The translations under genes were made by a program, and so were the position numbers. From Ancylomarina sp048268005 (GTDB lineage: Bacteria; Bacteroidota; Bacteroidia; Bacteroidales; Marinifilaceae), in contig JBLWWJ010000003.1 of assembly GCA_048268005.1 (NCBI GenBank), positions 405,851 through 469,850 of the forward strand: a stretch of 64,000 bases of DNA, written 5' to 3'. A model generated the notes under the pieces. That model was not told where the DNA came from. It did not search any database and saw only the letters and a program-made list of their open reading frames with translations. Shown here in pieces: positions 17,205 to 25,638 of this stretch. Numbering within the stretch: position 1 is the first letter of the stretch; each line of letters begins with the position of its first letter.

Positions 17205-18032
17205 ATGGATAAACGTCCGACTTACTGCGAGCTTGAAGAACAGTTAGCAGAGGCATTACAAAGAGCAGAAGGAGCAGAAGATTTAAAGAATGCTTTCCTT
17301 GCGAATATTTCACACGAAATACGCACGCCCATGAATGCTATAATCGGAGCATCGGACATCCTGCGAGACGAATCACTCACTAATGACGAACGAAATGAAT
17401 TTGCTTCTATCCTAAATATTAGCAGCCGTTCACTTCTCGATTTACTCAATCGAATTATAGATTTATCCCAATTGGATTCAGGCATCATGCAAGTCAATGA
17501 ATCCGAAATTGATCTGGAAGCGATTATCATTAGATTATTCTCAATCTATGATGAAAAAATCAAAGTTCTAGATAAAGACATTACAATTGATTACAAAATC
17601 AATTGCCTTAATCCCAATATTATAATTGATGGTGAAAAGCTGGAGAAATCAATCAGCTATCTACTGGATAATGCCATTAATTTTACACAATCAGGAAAAA
17701 TTCAACTCTCTTGTTCCTTACAAGATGATCAGAACCTTGAAATCTTTGTAAAAGATACAGGTGCAGGAATTAGCGTTTCCCAACAGCAAGCAATCTTTGA
17801 AAGATTCAATCAGGTTGATAATTCATATACACGCAAGCAATCTGGTGCGGGCATCGGTTTGAGTCTGTGCTCACGTTATATAAAATTGATGAACGGTACT
17901 CTAAAACTTGATTCTGAATTAGGAAAAGGCTCTACTTTTCATCTATCCATTCCATGTTACCACAAGTCTGATGAACTTGAAATTGTAGAAACGGCAACAG
18001 ATATTCAAAACAAGAATACGTTTGTAAAATAG
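17205..18032 (+). CDS. Soluble sensor-less histidine kinase
   Basis: A 275-residue kinase with no membrane helix and no PAS or GAF domain. A short coiled coil (LEEQLAEALQRAEGAEDLKN) leads straight into the HisKA domain, with the phospho-accepting His in FLANISHEIRTPMNAI near residue 36. The HATPase domain follows with N-box LLDNAINFTQSG, G1 DTGAGIS, F-box FERFNQVD and G2 GAGIGLSLCS. Resembles the kinase core of hybrid sensors without sensor or receiver. It lies directly behind the two micropeptides, so it may relay a signal from the peptide system via a partner protein; no cognate response regulator is adjacent. Confidence 0.9.
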   Translation: MDKRPTYCELEEQLAEALQRAEGAEDLKNAFLANISHEIRTPMNAIIGASDILRDESLTNDERNEFASILNISSRSLLDLLNRIIDLSQLDSGIMQVNESEIDLEAIIIRLFSIYDEKIKVLDKDITIDYKINCLNPNIIIDGEKLEKSISYLLDNAINFTQSGKIQLSCSLQDDQNLEIFVKDTGAGISVSQQQAIFERFNQVDNSYTRKQSGAGIGLSLCSRYIKLMNGTLKLDSELGKGSTFHLSIPCYHKSDELEIVETATDIQNKNTFVK

Positions 18033-18169
18033 TCAATTCAACCAGGTATTCCCTCTATTCTTTTTTATTAAGAATTGGTTCATTTCCTGAACTGAGATCT
18101 TTTATACCATATTTTATCTACATCGAATTTCTTATCTTTAATTTCTAAACGAGATTAAACTAAGGAAAC

Positions 18170-18862
18170 ATGCCTATTAAGAAGAAACTTGTTGTTCTTT
18201 CCGGAGCTGGAATTAGCGCGGAAAGTGGCTTAAGAACCTTTCGTGAAATGGGAGGTTTATGGGAAGAATATGACGTTATGGAAGTTGCAAGCCCACAAGC
18301 CTGGGAAAGAGATCCTGAGCTGGTTACCCGCTTTTATAATGAAAGACGAAAACAGCTTATTAAGTGTGAACCCAATAAAGCACATCTGATTTTACATGAG
18401 CTAGAAGCCTATTTCGACGTAGAAATCATTACACAAAATGTAGATGACTTACATGAAAGAGCGGGAAGTTCAAAGATTATTCATTTACATGGAGAACTTA
18501 AAAAAGCAAGAAGTACGGTCGATTCTAACCTTGTTTATGAATTAGATAATTGGGAATTAACTGCTGACAGTAAATGCGAAAAAGGTTCTCGCTTAAGACC
18601 ACACATCGTGTGGTTTGGAGAAGCTGTACCCGCCATATCAGAGGCCTCAAATATGGTTTCCTCCGCTGATATCCTTGTCATTGTTGGAACATCGATGAAT
18701 GTATACCCTGCAGCTGGATTAATTGATTACGCCCCCTCTCATTGCCCAATTTATATTATAGATCCCAATGAAGTTAATATGTCTTCATATGGTAATCGAA
18801 CTTTTATAAAAGAGAAAGCCAGTGTTGGCATGAAAAAATTATTTGAACTATTGGTTTCGTAA
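18170..18862 (+). CDS. cobB: SIR2-family NAD-dependent protein deacylase
   Basis: A 230-residue sirtuin that removes acyl groups from lysines using NAD. Motifs: GAGISAESGLRTFR (NAD binding), TQNVDDLHERAG, HLHGEL with the catalytic His, IVWFGE and GTSMNVYPAA. FYNERRKQ provides the Tyr-x-x-Arg pair typical of class III desuccinylase-type sirtuins. The four zinc-binding cysteines expected between HLHGEL and RPHIVWFGE are missing; only one Cys remains there. Start ATG has AAGGAAA upstream. A bidirectional terminator follows. Confidence 0.92.
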   Translation: MPIKKKLVVLSGAGISAESGLRTFREMGGLWEEYDVMEVASPQAWERDPELVTRFYNERRKQLIKCEPNKAHLILHELEAYFDVEIITQNVDDLHERAGSSKIIHLHGELKKARSTVDSNLVYELDNWELTADSKCEKGSRLRPHIVWFGEAVPAISEASNMVSSADILVIVGTSMNVYPAAGLIDYAPSHCPIYIIDPNEVNMSSYGNRTFIKEKASVGMKKLFELLVS

Positions 18863-18875
18863 ACTGAACTATAGT

Positions 18876-18914
18876 AAAAAAGGAGCTGCTCAATAATTTG
18901 AACAGCTCCTTTTT
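18876..18914. terminator. Bidirectional terminator between sirtuin and Pit genes
   Basis: AAAAAGGAGCTG and CAGCTCCTTTTT form a strong stem flanked by A- and T-runs, between two convergent genes. Confidence 0.88.
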
Positions 18915-18939
18915 AATCTATTTTAGATCAAACGGAGAA

Positions 18940-21198
18940 TTAATCCAGATCTTCATCTTCGTTGGAAGTAGCAAAATCACGAGCAGACTTTAAAAGATTT
19001 CCTGCATACAATACAAGATTCTTTGTCTCATTTAAAACACCTAAGAATAGAACTGAATTACGTGTTCCAACCTTCTCTGCTTTAATTCTCTTAATTTGCT
19101 CTTTTCGGAACTTTTTAATTGATTTTAACAAGCCTTCTTGTTCTTCGAGAACTGAATCAATATTTCCGGACACATAATTTCTATCATTAATGATGGTATT
19201 TATGTGAGTAAAGAACTGAGACAGTTTAGCTTGTATCACATTCAACTCTTCAATTTGTTCCTGTTCCAAAGCCTTATGGTTGTTATCGATATACTCATAA
19301 ACAGGTTCAACAATAAAACTAGTGGCATGAGCCATCTCACGAAGGTAATCGATTAATTGAACATAGAATGGTCCTGAATATACACTGTCTTCTCTAAGCA
19401 GCTTAACCATATCAGGTACCTGATTCTTAATTTTCTTGACTTCAGCATTTAACTTATTAACCTTTTTAGAACATTCCTTAAGATTCGTTCGATCTTCATA
19501 GGCCAAGCCTGTAATCATTTTACCATAAATGCCTGGAATCTTTGCTGTTAATTTAGAAACAGCATAAGTACACTGCTCAGCTGCATCGCCTTTGATAATT
19601 AATGAATCATCATCACTAGTATCACTTGTTTCATTTTTGCGTTTATGAATCATATGTGAACGAACAACGAAGAAAATAGCAAGCGCTAATAGTCCGAAGA
19701 TGGCAAAACCACCAAACCAGTTAATCAGATTTGCAAATATAAAGGCTGCTGTAAAAGCACTAAATGCAGTAAAGAACCAACCACCTATTACGGTAATCAC
19801 ACCTGTAATACGATAAACAGCAGAATCACGCCCCCAGGCTCTATCCGCCAGGGAAGTACCCATGGCAACCATAAAAGTAACATAGGTCGTGGATAAAGGT
19901 AATTTTAATGAGGTACCTATTGCAATCAAAATACTAGCTACCGTTAGATTTACAGAAGCACGAATCATATCAAAAGCCGGCTTGTCTTTAAGTTCGATAG
20001 TAGCATCAGCAGCAGGTTGCTCAAAGCTCTGTGCCAAACTATTCAGAATCCTTTCAGGTAAAAACTTCTTTAAACGGCTATTAGCCGATAAAGATCGACG
20101 AACAATAAGACGTCCGAAATATGAAGAACCAAAGCGCTCATCGCCCTCATTTTGATTACTTAAACTCAATTCAGTCTCAGTAACTGTTCTTGCTTTTTTC
20201 GAAAACCAAAGTGTAACAGTCATAACAATACCAGCAATCAAAAGAAGATATGTTTCCGTTTGTACCTTACCTGATAGCATTTCCATTGTTAAGCCATATG
20301 GATCGCTAGCTCCGCTGGCAACAAAAGCCTGGAACGATTTAAATCCTGCCAATGGAACACCAATAAAGTTAACTAAGTCGTTACCGGCAAAAGCCATGGC
20401 CAAGGCAAAAGTACCTATAAGTACAATTACTTTAAGGATATTTAACCGAACCATCCAAACTAATAACTGCAGAATAACCGTCCATCCAACAAAACAAGAA
20501 GCTAAGATGGTAAACGTATTGGATTTAATCCAAATAAGCGCCTCTTTGGATATAAATGAAGATCCCTTTGCGCCCTTAATCAGAATAAAGTAAGTAATGG
20601 CCGTAATAGCAAAACCACCAAAAATAGCCCCAAAATATTTAAATCTTTTATCGTATTTATAGGTGAAAATAATACGTGTAACATACTGAACCAAAGCTCC
20701 GGCCGAGAAGGCTATAACCACACTCAGAAGTATACCTGTTATAATGGCAAGAGCTTTAGCAGAATTGATATAATTCCCTAATTCTAACAGAGTTTGATCT
20801 GAATTCATAATCTTAACAATAGCAACTGCAACGGCAGCTCCTAACAATTCAAACACAATTGAAACTGTTGTAGAAGTTGGTAGGCCTATCGTATTATAGA
20901 AATCTAACAGAATGATGTCCGTTAACATAACGGCCACAAAGATGATCATGATTTCTGCGAAATAGAATTGATCTGGGTGAAAAATACCCTTTCGAGCCAC
21001 TTCCATCATACCGCTAGAAAAGGTTGCTCCAACAAGAATACCCAAACTGGCAATTATCATGATGGCCCAGCGTGGGGCCGCCTTAGATCCAAATGCAGAA
21101 TTCAGGAAATTTACCGCATCATTACTCACCCCAACAATTAGGTCGGAAATTGCTAGTGCAAAAAGCACAACGACAATAATCAAATAAAAATTATCCAT
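18940..21198 (-). CDS. PiT-family inorganic phosphate transporter with PhoU-like tail
   Basis: A 752-residue inner-membrane transporter. The two PiT signature repeats are visible: SNDAVNFLNSAFGSKAA near the start and FAGNDLVNFIGVPLAGF in the middle, each followed by a Gly/Ser/Thr-rich helix (GLPTSTTVSIVFELLGA and KLPLSTTYVTFMVAMGTS). About 12 membrane helices are expected. The last ~220 residues are cytoplasmic, helical and charged, resembling PhoU and probably regulatory. Such long PiT-PhoU fusions are common in Bacteroidota. The ATG at 21198 is preferred over an upstream TTG. Likely imports phosphate with protons or sodium. Confidence 0.93.
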   Translation of the reverse strand: MDNFYLIIVVVLFALAISDLIVGVSNDAVNFLNSAFGSKAAPRWAIMIIASLGILVGATFSSGMMEVARKGIFHPDQFYFAEIMIIFVAVMLTDIILLDFYNTIGLPTSTTVSIVFELLGAAVAVAIVKIMNSDQTLLELGNYINSAKALAIITGILLSVVIAFSAGALVQYVTRIIFTYKYDKRFKYFGAIFGGFAITAITYFILIKGAKGSSFISKEALIWIKSNTFTILASCFVGWTVILQLLVWMVRLNILKVIVLIGTFALAMAFAGNDLVNFIGVPLAGFKSFQAFVASGASDPYGLTMEMLSGKVQTETYLLLIAGIVMTVTLWFSKKARTVTETELSLSNQNEGDERFGSSYFGRLIVRRSLSANSRLKKFLPERILNSLAQSFEQPAADATIELKDKPAFDMIRASVNLTVASILIAIGTSLKLPLSTTYVTFMVAMGTSLADRAWGRDSAVYRITGVITVIGGWFFTAFSAFTAAFIFANLINWFGGFAIFGLLALAIFFVVRSHMIHKRKNETSDTSDDDSLIIKGDAAEQCTYAVSKLTAKIPGIYGKMITGLAYEDRTNLKECSKKVNKLNAEVKKIKNQVPDMVKLLREDSVYSGPFYVQLIDYLREMAHATSFIVEPVYEYIDNNHKALEQEQIEELNVIQAKLSQFFTHINTIINDRNYVSGNIDSVLEEQEGLLKSIKKFRKEQIKRIKAEKVGTRNSVLFLGVLNETKNLVLYAGNLLKSARDFATSNEDEDLD

Positions 21199-21327
21199 GT
21201 TTTTCAATTTGTAAGTTCAAAGGCAAATCTACAAACAGGTAAAACGAGCGATGTTTCCTCAATCTTACTTTTGTGTTAACTTAAGGTTAAGGAGTGGATA
21301 AGTATTTATTATATTGACAATTAGAGG

Positions 21328-21723
21328 TTACTTTAAGATCCAATCAATAGCTGCTTGATCTGTACTAAAAGGAGCCGAAGTATAGCCTTTATCTTTTGTT
21401 TTGAATAAGATGGGAACAACAACATCATTGGGATTTACAGATATTAATCCAATTTTAGTTCCTATGAATATATCGATATGCTCTTTATAAAAGTTTGCTA
21501 TATCTAGAAATCTATCAGGTTTAAAATCAAAAGTAGATTTCCTAAAATCAAGAATAAATCCCTTTATATCCTTGGGTATAATATTATTTTCAAAAGCATG
21601 TTCCCAGGACGAAAAAATATCTTCCAGGGAAATTGGTCCGTAATAATGCTTATAAAGAATATTTAAATCTGAATTTAGTTCATATTTATAAAAGTCCTTC
21701 ATCAATGTTTTGGGGTTAATCAT
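21328..21723 (-). CDS. Hypothetical protein with STAS/SpoIIAA-like features
   Basis: A 131-residue soluble protein. The pattern of an early strand-loop segment (LNILYKHYYGPISLEDIFSS), a central strand with KGFILDFRKSTFDF, and a C-terminal helix after FSTDQAAIDWIL resembles SpoIIAA/STAS-like proteins known in Bacteroidota, but identity is not certain. The ATG at 21723 is used; the longer frame begins with TTG inside the mgsA terminator region. A strong terminator separates it from mgsA, so it has its own promoter. Function unknown. Confidence 0.65.
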   Translation of the reverse strand: MINPKTLMKDFYKYELNSDLNILYKHYYGPISLEDIFSSWEHAFENNIIPKDIKGFILDFRKSTFDFKPDRFLDIANFYKEHIDIFIGTKIGLISVNPNDVVVPILFKTKDKGYTSAPFSTDQAAIDWILK

Positions 21724-21749
21724 TAGGTTACAAGCTCCCAATAAACGAA

Positions 21750-21787
21750 AAAAAGCTCATAATAAATACAATTATTATGAGCTTTTT
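21750..21787 (-). terminator. Terminator of mgsA
   Basis: AAAAGCTCATAATAA and TTATTATGAGCTTTT form a 15-bp stem with a short loop and flanking A/T runs, 20 bases after the mgsA stop. Confidence 0.88.
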
Positions 21788-21807
21788 AAATTTCATTTTA
21801 ACTTTAA

Positions 21808-22194
21808 TTAAACTTCCTTATCTTTTTCTGATTTATTAAGTTCTACTAAGAAATCGGCAGTTGCTAAATTCAAGGCAATTGGCACATTATTAAGAACAGC
21901 AGTTCTAATTAAAGTCTGGATATCGTGCTCATGACCATGAGGCGTTTCAGCATCAATCAAAAAGATAACTTCATCTACTTTACCCTCTAAAATCTGAGCT
22001 GCCAAAAGAATATCTCCTCCATTGGGTCCATGTCCAAACCCTTCAACCTCAAGATCTAAAACAGAATTCAATAATTTTGAGGTATTTGTGGTTCCAATTA
22101 ACTTATGTTTTTTTAACTCATCCATATGGCGCTTCACCCAGGCCAACATTTCACTCTTCTTCTGGTTATGTGCTACTAAAGCAATTCTTTTCAT
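21808..22194 (-). CDS. mgsA: Methylglyoxal synthase
   Basis: A 128-residue cytoplasmic enzyme that converts dihydroxyacetone phosphate to methylglyoxal and phosphate, a bypass of lower glycolysis. Conserved points: RIALVAHNQKK at the N-terminus (phosphate-binding region), GPNGGD with the catalytic Asp, PHGHEHDIQTL with the second conserved Asp/His, and NLATADFLV. Length is slightly shorter than the E. coli enzyme. It is transcribed divergently from the SPOR lipoprotein genes. Confidence 0.95.
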   Translation of the reverse strand: MKRIALVAHNQKKSEMLAWVKRHMDELKKHKLIGTTNTSKLLNSVLDLEVEGFGHGPNGGDILLAAQILEGKVDEVIFLIDAETPHGHEHDIQTLIRTAVLNNVPIALNLATADFLVELNKSEKDKEV

Positions 22195-22423
22195 ACTATG
22201 TCTTATTTATTTTTGAGTATCAGAATAAATAGATTCAATATCGCAAACTCATCTACCTATTTGAAAAAGTTATTATCAAAATAATAGTCACCCAAAAATA
22301 ACCAGAATCTGCGTAAAAACAGATATCCCTTTGTTAAATTAAGATTATTATAGCTTTGGTGTTTAGCTAAATCTTATATATTTGTTAGTAATTTGATTTG
22401 CATTATATTAAATTTGCATCCAT

Positions 22424-22834
22424 ATGAATACAAGATATAAAATCCTATTAATAACATTCCTAAGTCTGGCTATTGGGATAAGTGCCTGTAAAGAAGAAAA
22501 GAAAACGCTAAAGAACCCAAAAACAAGCAAAAAAATTGTAAAGGTTAAACCTGTTCAGAAGAAAATAGAAAAAGAAGTTCCTGAAACGATTCTGAACAAA
22601 GCAGTTCATAAATATTTCTTAGTTGTTGCTAGTTTTAAAAATCAGGCAAATGCCGAAAAAATGAAATCTAAACTTATAAGTGAAGGTTATGATTCAAAAA
22701 TAATTCTTTCCAAGAATCATTTTTATAGAGTTTCGTACAAAGGATTTGTGAACAAAAAAGAAGCATTCAATGAACTTAAACGAGCACGTTCTACAGAAGA
22801 ACGAAAAGACGTTTGGTTGCATATAAAGCATTAA
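22424..22834 (+). CDS. SPOR-domain lipoprotein, first of two
   Basis: A 136-residue lipoprotein: signal MNTRYKILLITFLSLAIGIS followed by the lipidation Cys in ISACKEE. A Lys-rich linker (about residues 25-60) leads to a C-terminal SPOR domain (HKYFLVVASFKNQANAEKMK, FYRVSYKGFVNKKEAFNELK). SPOR domains bind denuded peptidoglycan glycan strands, often at the division septum. A TATATTTG (22377-22384) and a TAAATTTG (22409-22416) upstream are possible promoter boxes. A second SPOR gene follows 14 bases later; the pair looks like a duplication. Confidence 0.88.
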   Translation: MNTRYKILLITFLSLAIGISACKEEKKTLKNPKTSKKIVKVKPVQKKIEKEVPETILNKAVHKYFLVVASFKNQANAEKMKSKLISEGYDSKIILSKNHFYRVSYKGFVNKKEAFNELKRARSTEERKDVWLHIKH

Positions 22835-22848
22835 CTATATTTGATTCT

Positions 22849-23268
22849 ATGAAGTCGTTTAAATACAGCTTAATTTCATTTGTATTAATCCTATCAGCTT
22901 GCAGTAATAAAGAACTGACAAAACTTGATGGAACTAATATTGTTGAGCATGCGGCAAATAGAAAAATACCCCAAGCTCCATCGGCAGAAAGTCAGCAATT
23001 ATCAAAAAAGTTTTCCCTAACTCAAATTCTTGAAAACAGAGCTTTATTTAACTACCATATTATTGGTGGAAGCAGTAAGAAAAAAAACACAGCTCTAAAT
23101 TTAAGCCAGCAACTTTATAAAAAGGGATACCCATGTAGAGTAATAGAAACAAATGGTAAATACAGAGTTGTTATCCAATCTTTTGCTGATAAGAAAATAG
23201 CTGTTCGGGAACTAAAAAGACTAAAGAAACTAAATCACAAACCAGATTTGTGGATTTTAAAACAATAA
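22849..23268 (+). CDS. SPOR-domain lipoprotein, second of two
   Basis: A 139-residue lipoprotein. The ATG at 22849 gives MKSFKYSLISFVLILSACSN with a clean lipobox (LSAC); the earlier in-frame start would overlap the first gene. The C-terminal SPOR domain begins near ALFNYHIIGGSSKKKNTALN and ends with VIQSFADKKIAVRELKRL. It resembles the preceding gene in design, with a shorter linker. Likely a peptidoglycan-binding outer or inner membrane lipoprotein acting in cell division or wall upkeep. Followed by a strong terminator. Confidence 0.86.
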   Translation: MKSFKYSLISFVLILSACSNKELTKLDGTNIVEHAANRKIPQAPSAESQQLSKKFSLTQILENRALFNYHIIGGSSKKKNTALNLSQQLYKKGYPCRVIETNGKYRVVIQSFADKKIAVRELKRLKKLNHKPDLWILKQ

Positions 23269-23296
23269 AAAAGAGCTCACATGAGCTCTTTTTTTA
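23267..23296. terminator. Bidirectional terminator after the SPOR genes
   Basis: AAAAAGAGCTCACATGAGCTCTTTTT-type hairpin: AAAAAGAGCTCA pairs with TGAGCTCTTTTT around two bases, between convergent genes. Confidence 0.88.
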
Positions 23297-23326
23297 TGCT
23301 TTGATCTATAAATAATTATGTCCTAA

Positions 23327-23926
23327 TTAAAACAAAAAGGTTCCACAGACTACTGCGAATCCCAATAGGAAACCTACATAAATTTGAGTTGGCTTGTGTG
23401 CTTCTAACTTTAAGCGAGAAAAAGCTAAACATCCTGCGGCCAATATTGCCATCATAAACATAGTACGTAATGAAGTCGAAAAACGAATGGAGAATGTAAA
23501 GATTAAAGCACATAAACCACCAATACCTGCCATATGCAGACTTATCTTCCACCAGTAAGAGATTATCAACAGTAAAGTCAAACTAATGATTCCTGCAAGC
23601 TGTAAACGTGCGAATATATTTGTTCCAGGTAGCTTTAACAATAGGTAAAATCCCAAACTATAGGATAGAATTGCCAAAGCCAAGGGAATCATTCTATCCT
23701 TACGCTCTGTCAAACTATAACTACTGATTAATGAATACGATTTTAACAGAGGCAAACAACTCACTGGCAGCAATATGGTCGTAATAAATACAATCATATA
23801 AATAGCTTTTACCAGAGTGAATGGCGTAAAATCGAGAAAGGTATTGGAATGAAAAATTAAATATATGGCATACAAGGGCATTAGCATAGGATGGGCAAGC
23901 CCTGATACTATTCTGGGATAATTCAT
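23327..23926 (-). CDS. PAP2-like integral membrane protein
   Basis: A 199-residue protein of about five to six membrane helices. It carries weak versions of the PAP2 phosphatase motifs: ERKDRMIP (KxxxxxxRP-like), KISLHMAGIGG (SGH-like, with the His kept) and AHKPTQIYVGFLLGF (last motif, with the His kept). The usual SGH is SLH and the Asp of the third motif is absent, so activity is uncertain. The ATG at 23926 is used rather than TTG at 23938. It sits 15 bases behind rpoN and is probably co-transcribed. Confidence 0.75.
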   Translation of the reverse strand: MNYPRIVSGLAHPMLMPLYAIYLIFHSNTFLDFTPFTLVKAIYMIVFITTILLPVSCLPLLKSYSLISSYSLTERKDRMIPLALAILSYSLGFYLLLKLPGTNIFARLQLAGIISLTLLLIISYWWKISLHMAGIGGLCALIFTFSIRFSTSLRTMFMMAILAAGCLAFSRLKLEAHKPTQIYVGFLLGFAVVCGTFLF

Positions 23927-23941
23927 TGAATTCAACAATTT

Positions 23942-25396
23942 TTAAAGTTCTTTTCTTAATCGGGCAACAGGAATATTCAATTGTTCTCGATATTTAGCCA
24001 CTGTTCTTCGAGCAATAACGTATGATTTCTCTTTCAGTATTGCAGCTAATTTATCATCGGTCAATGGTTTTTTCTTGTCCTCATTATCAACACACTCTTT
24101 TAGGATGTTCTTAATTTCACGCGTAGAAACTTCTTCACCTGTATCGGTTTGCAATCCTTCAGAAAAGAAATATTTCAATGAAAAAATACCAAAATGAGTT
24201 TGAATGTATTTCGAATTGGAAACACGTGAGATTGTAGAGATATCCAAAGAAGTTAACTCTGAAATATCCTTCAAAATCATCGGTTTTAATTTCTTTTCAT
24301 CGCCTTCAAGAAAATACTCGTGCTGAAAATCAATAATAGCTTTCATACTTAACATGAGTGTATTCTGACGTTGACGAATCGCATCAATAAACCATTTGGC
24401 TGAATCCAGTTTTTGCTTAACAAACATAACCGCATCTTTCTGCTCTTTCGATTGATTTTCCTTATTATTAGAATAATCATTAAGCATATCGGCATAAGAT
24501 CGACTGATATGTAAATCAGGAACATTACGCGAGTTTAAACTCAAGTTTAATTCCCCATCTTGCTCTTCTAGAATAAAGTCAGGAATAATGGTTGGTGATG
24601 GCTTTGACATTGGATTTACAAAAGCTCCTCCTGGTTTAGGATTTAACTTTAAAATCTCATCTACAGCATATTTAAAATCTTCATCATCCAAATTCAATCG
24701 TTTCTGAATTTTCTCATAATGTTTACGAGTAAATTCATCAAAATATTTCTTTAGAATGATATGTGCATTTTTTACATCCGGGTTATGAGATCCCTTACGC
24801 TTAATCTGCAAAAGCAGACACTCCTGAAGATCACGTGCACCAATACCAGCCGGGTCGAAATCCTGAATCACATGCAGCAATTCTACCAATTCTTCAAATG
24901 TCGTATTTATACCTGTCGAGAATGCAAGATCATCAACAATACTATCGATATCACGTCGCAAGTAACCATCTTCATCAATATTACCAATCAGATATTCAGC
25001 TAATGCAGCCTTTTCGGGAGTAAGAATCCTTAAACCCAATTGGGTAATTAATTGCTCATGAAAAGTCGTTCCTCCTGAGAAAGGAATATCCTCGTGCTTA
25101 TCATCCTTAGAGTAATTTTGTGCAGCCAGTTTGTAGGAAGGGGTATCGTCATCGTCTATATAGTCTTCCAATGAAAATTCTTCCTGGTCTTTATCTTTTA
25201 TTTCGTTATCGTCTTCCTGGTAATCATCCTGAATGGTTTCTTCACTACCTCCTTCATCAAGAACAGGATTTTCTTCCAACTCTTTTTTGATTCTTTCTTC
25301 AAGTTGCAGAGTAGGAAGCTCCAATAGTTTAATCACCTGAATTTGTTGAGGTGATAACTTTTGCAATAATTTTTGTTGTAGGCTCTGCTTAAGCAT
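23942..25396 (-). CDS. rpoN: RNA polymerase sigma-54 factor
   Basis: A 484-residue sigma-54. The N-terminal Q/L-rich activator-interacting region (LKQSLQQKLLQKLSPQQIQV) is intact, followed by an acidic segment (about 50-100), the core-binding domain, the HTH region (LTSLDISTISRVSNSKYIQT) and the RpoN box ARRTVAKYREQ that reads the -24 element. It needs an AAA+ enhancer-binding protein for open complex formation; none is in the window. A long AT-rich leader precedes it, and the PAP2-like gene follows closely. Confidence 0.97.
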   Translation of the reverse strand: MLKQSLQQKLLQKLSPQQIQVIKLLELPTLQLEERIKKELEENPVLDEGGSEETIQDDYQEDDNEIKDKDQEEFSLEDYIDDDDTPSYKLAAQNYSKDDKHEDIPFSGGTTFHEQLITQLGLRILTPEKAALAEYLIGNIDEDGYLRRDIDSIVDDLAFSTGINTTFEELVELLHVIQDFDPAGIGARDLQECLLLQIKRKGSHNPDVKNAHIILKKYFDEFTRKHYEKIQKRLNLDDEDFKYAVDEILKLNPKPGGAFVNPMSKPSPTIIPDFILEEQDGELNLSLNSRNVPDLHISRSYADMLNDYSNNKENQSKEQKDAVMFVKQKLDSAKWFIDAIRQRQNTLMLSMKAIIDFQHEYFLEGDEKKLKPMILKDISELTSLDISTISRVSNSKYIQTHFGIFSLKYFFSEGLQTDTGEEVSTREIKNILKECVDNEDKKKPLTDDKLAAILKEKSYVIARRTVAKYREQLNIPVARLRKEL

Positions 25397-25589
25397 ATAG
25401 TTTTATAGACTAATAGTTGTGAGAAATAGATTAGCAATGATTCATAAAATCATCCGCATCTCTTTAAACAATTAAAGTGCCAAAAAACCTAATTGTCAAA
25501 TTCCAAGGCTAAATATAGTTAGAAGAATGCAATCGACACAACCCGAGTATTGAATTGTTCTATCAATTTCACGCTTATTAACACAAAAA

Positions 25590-25615
25590 AAGTCGGTTCT
25601 ATGTAGAACCGACTT
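25590..25615 (-). terminator. Terminator of asnS
   Basis: AAGTCGGTTCTA and TAGAACCGACTT pair around a two-base centre with an A-run on the left that becomes a U-run on the minus strand, 24 bases after asnS. Confidence 0.88.
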
Positions 25616-25638
25616 GAATATATACTTATGCTTTATTT

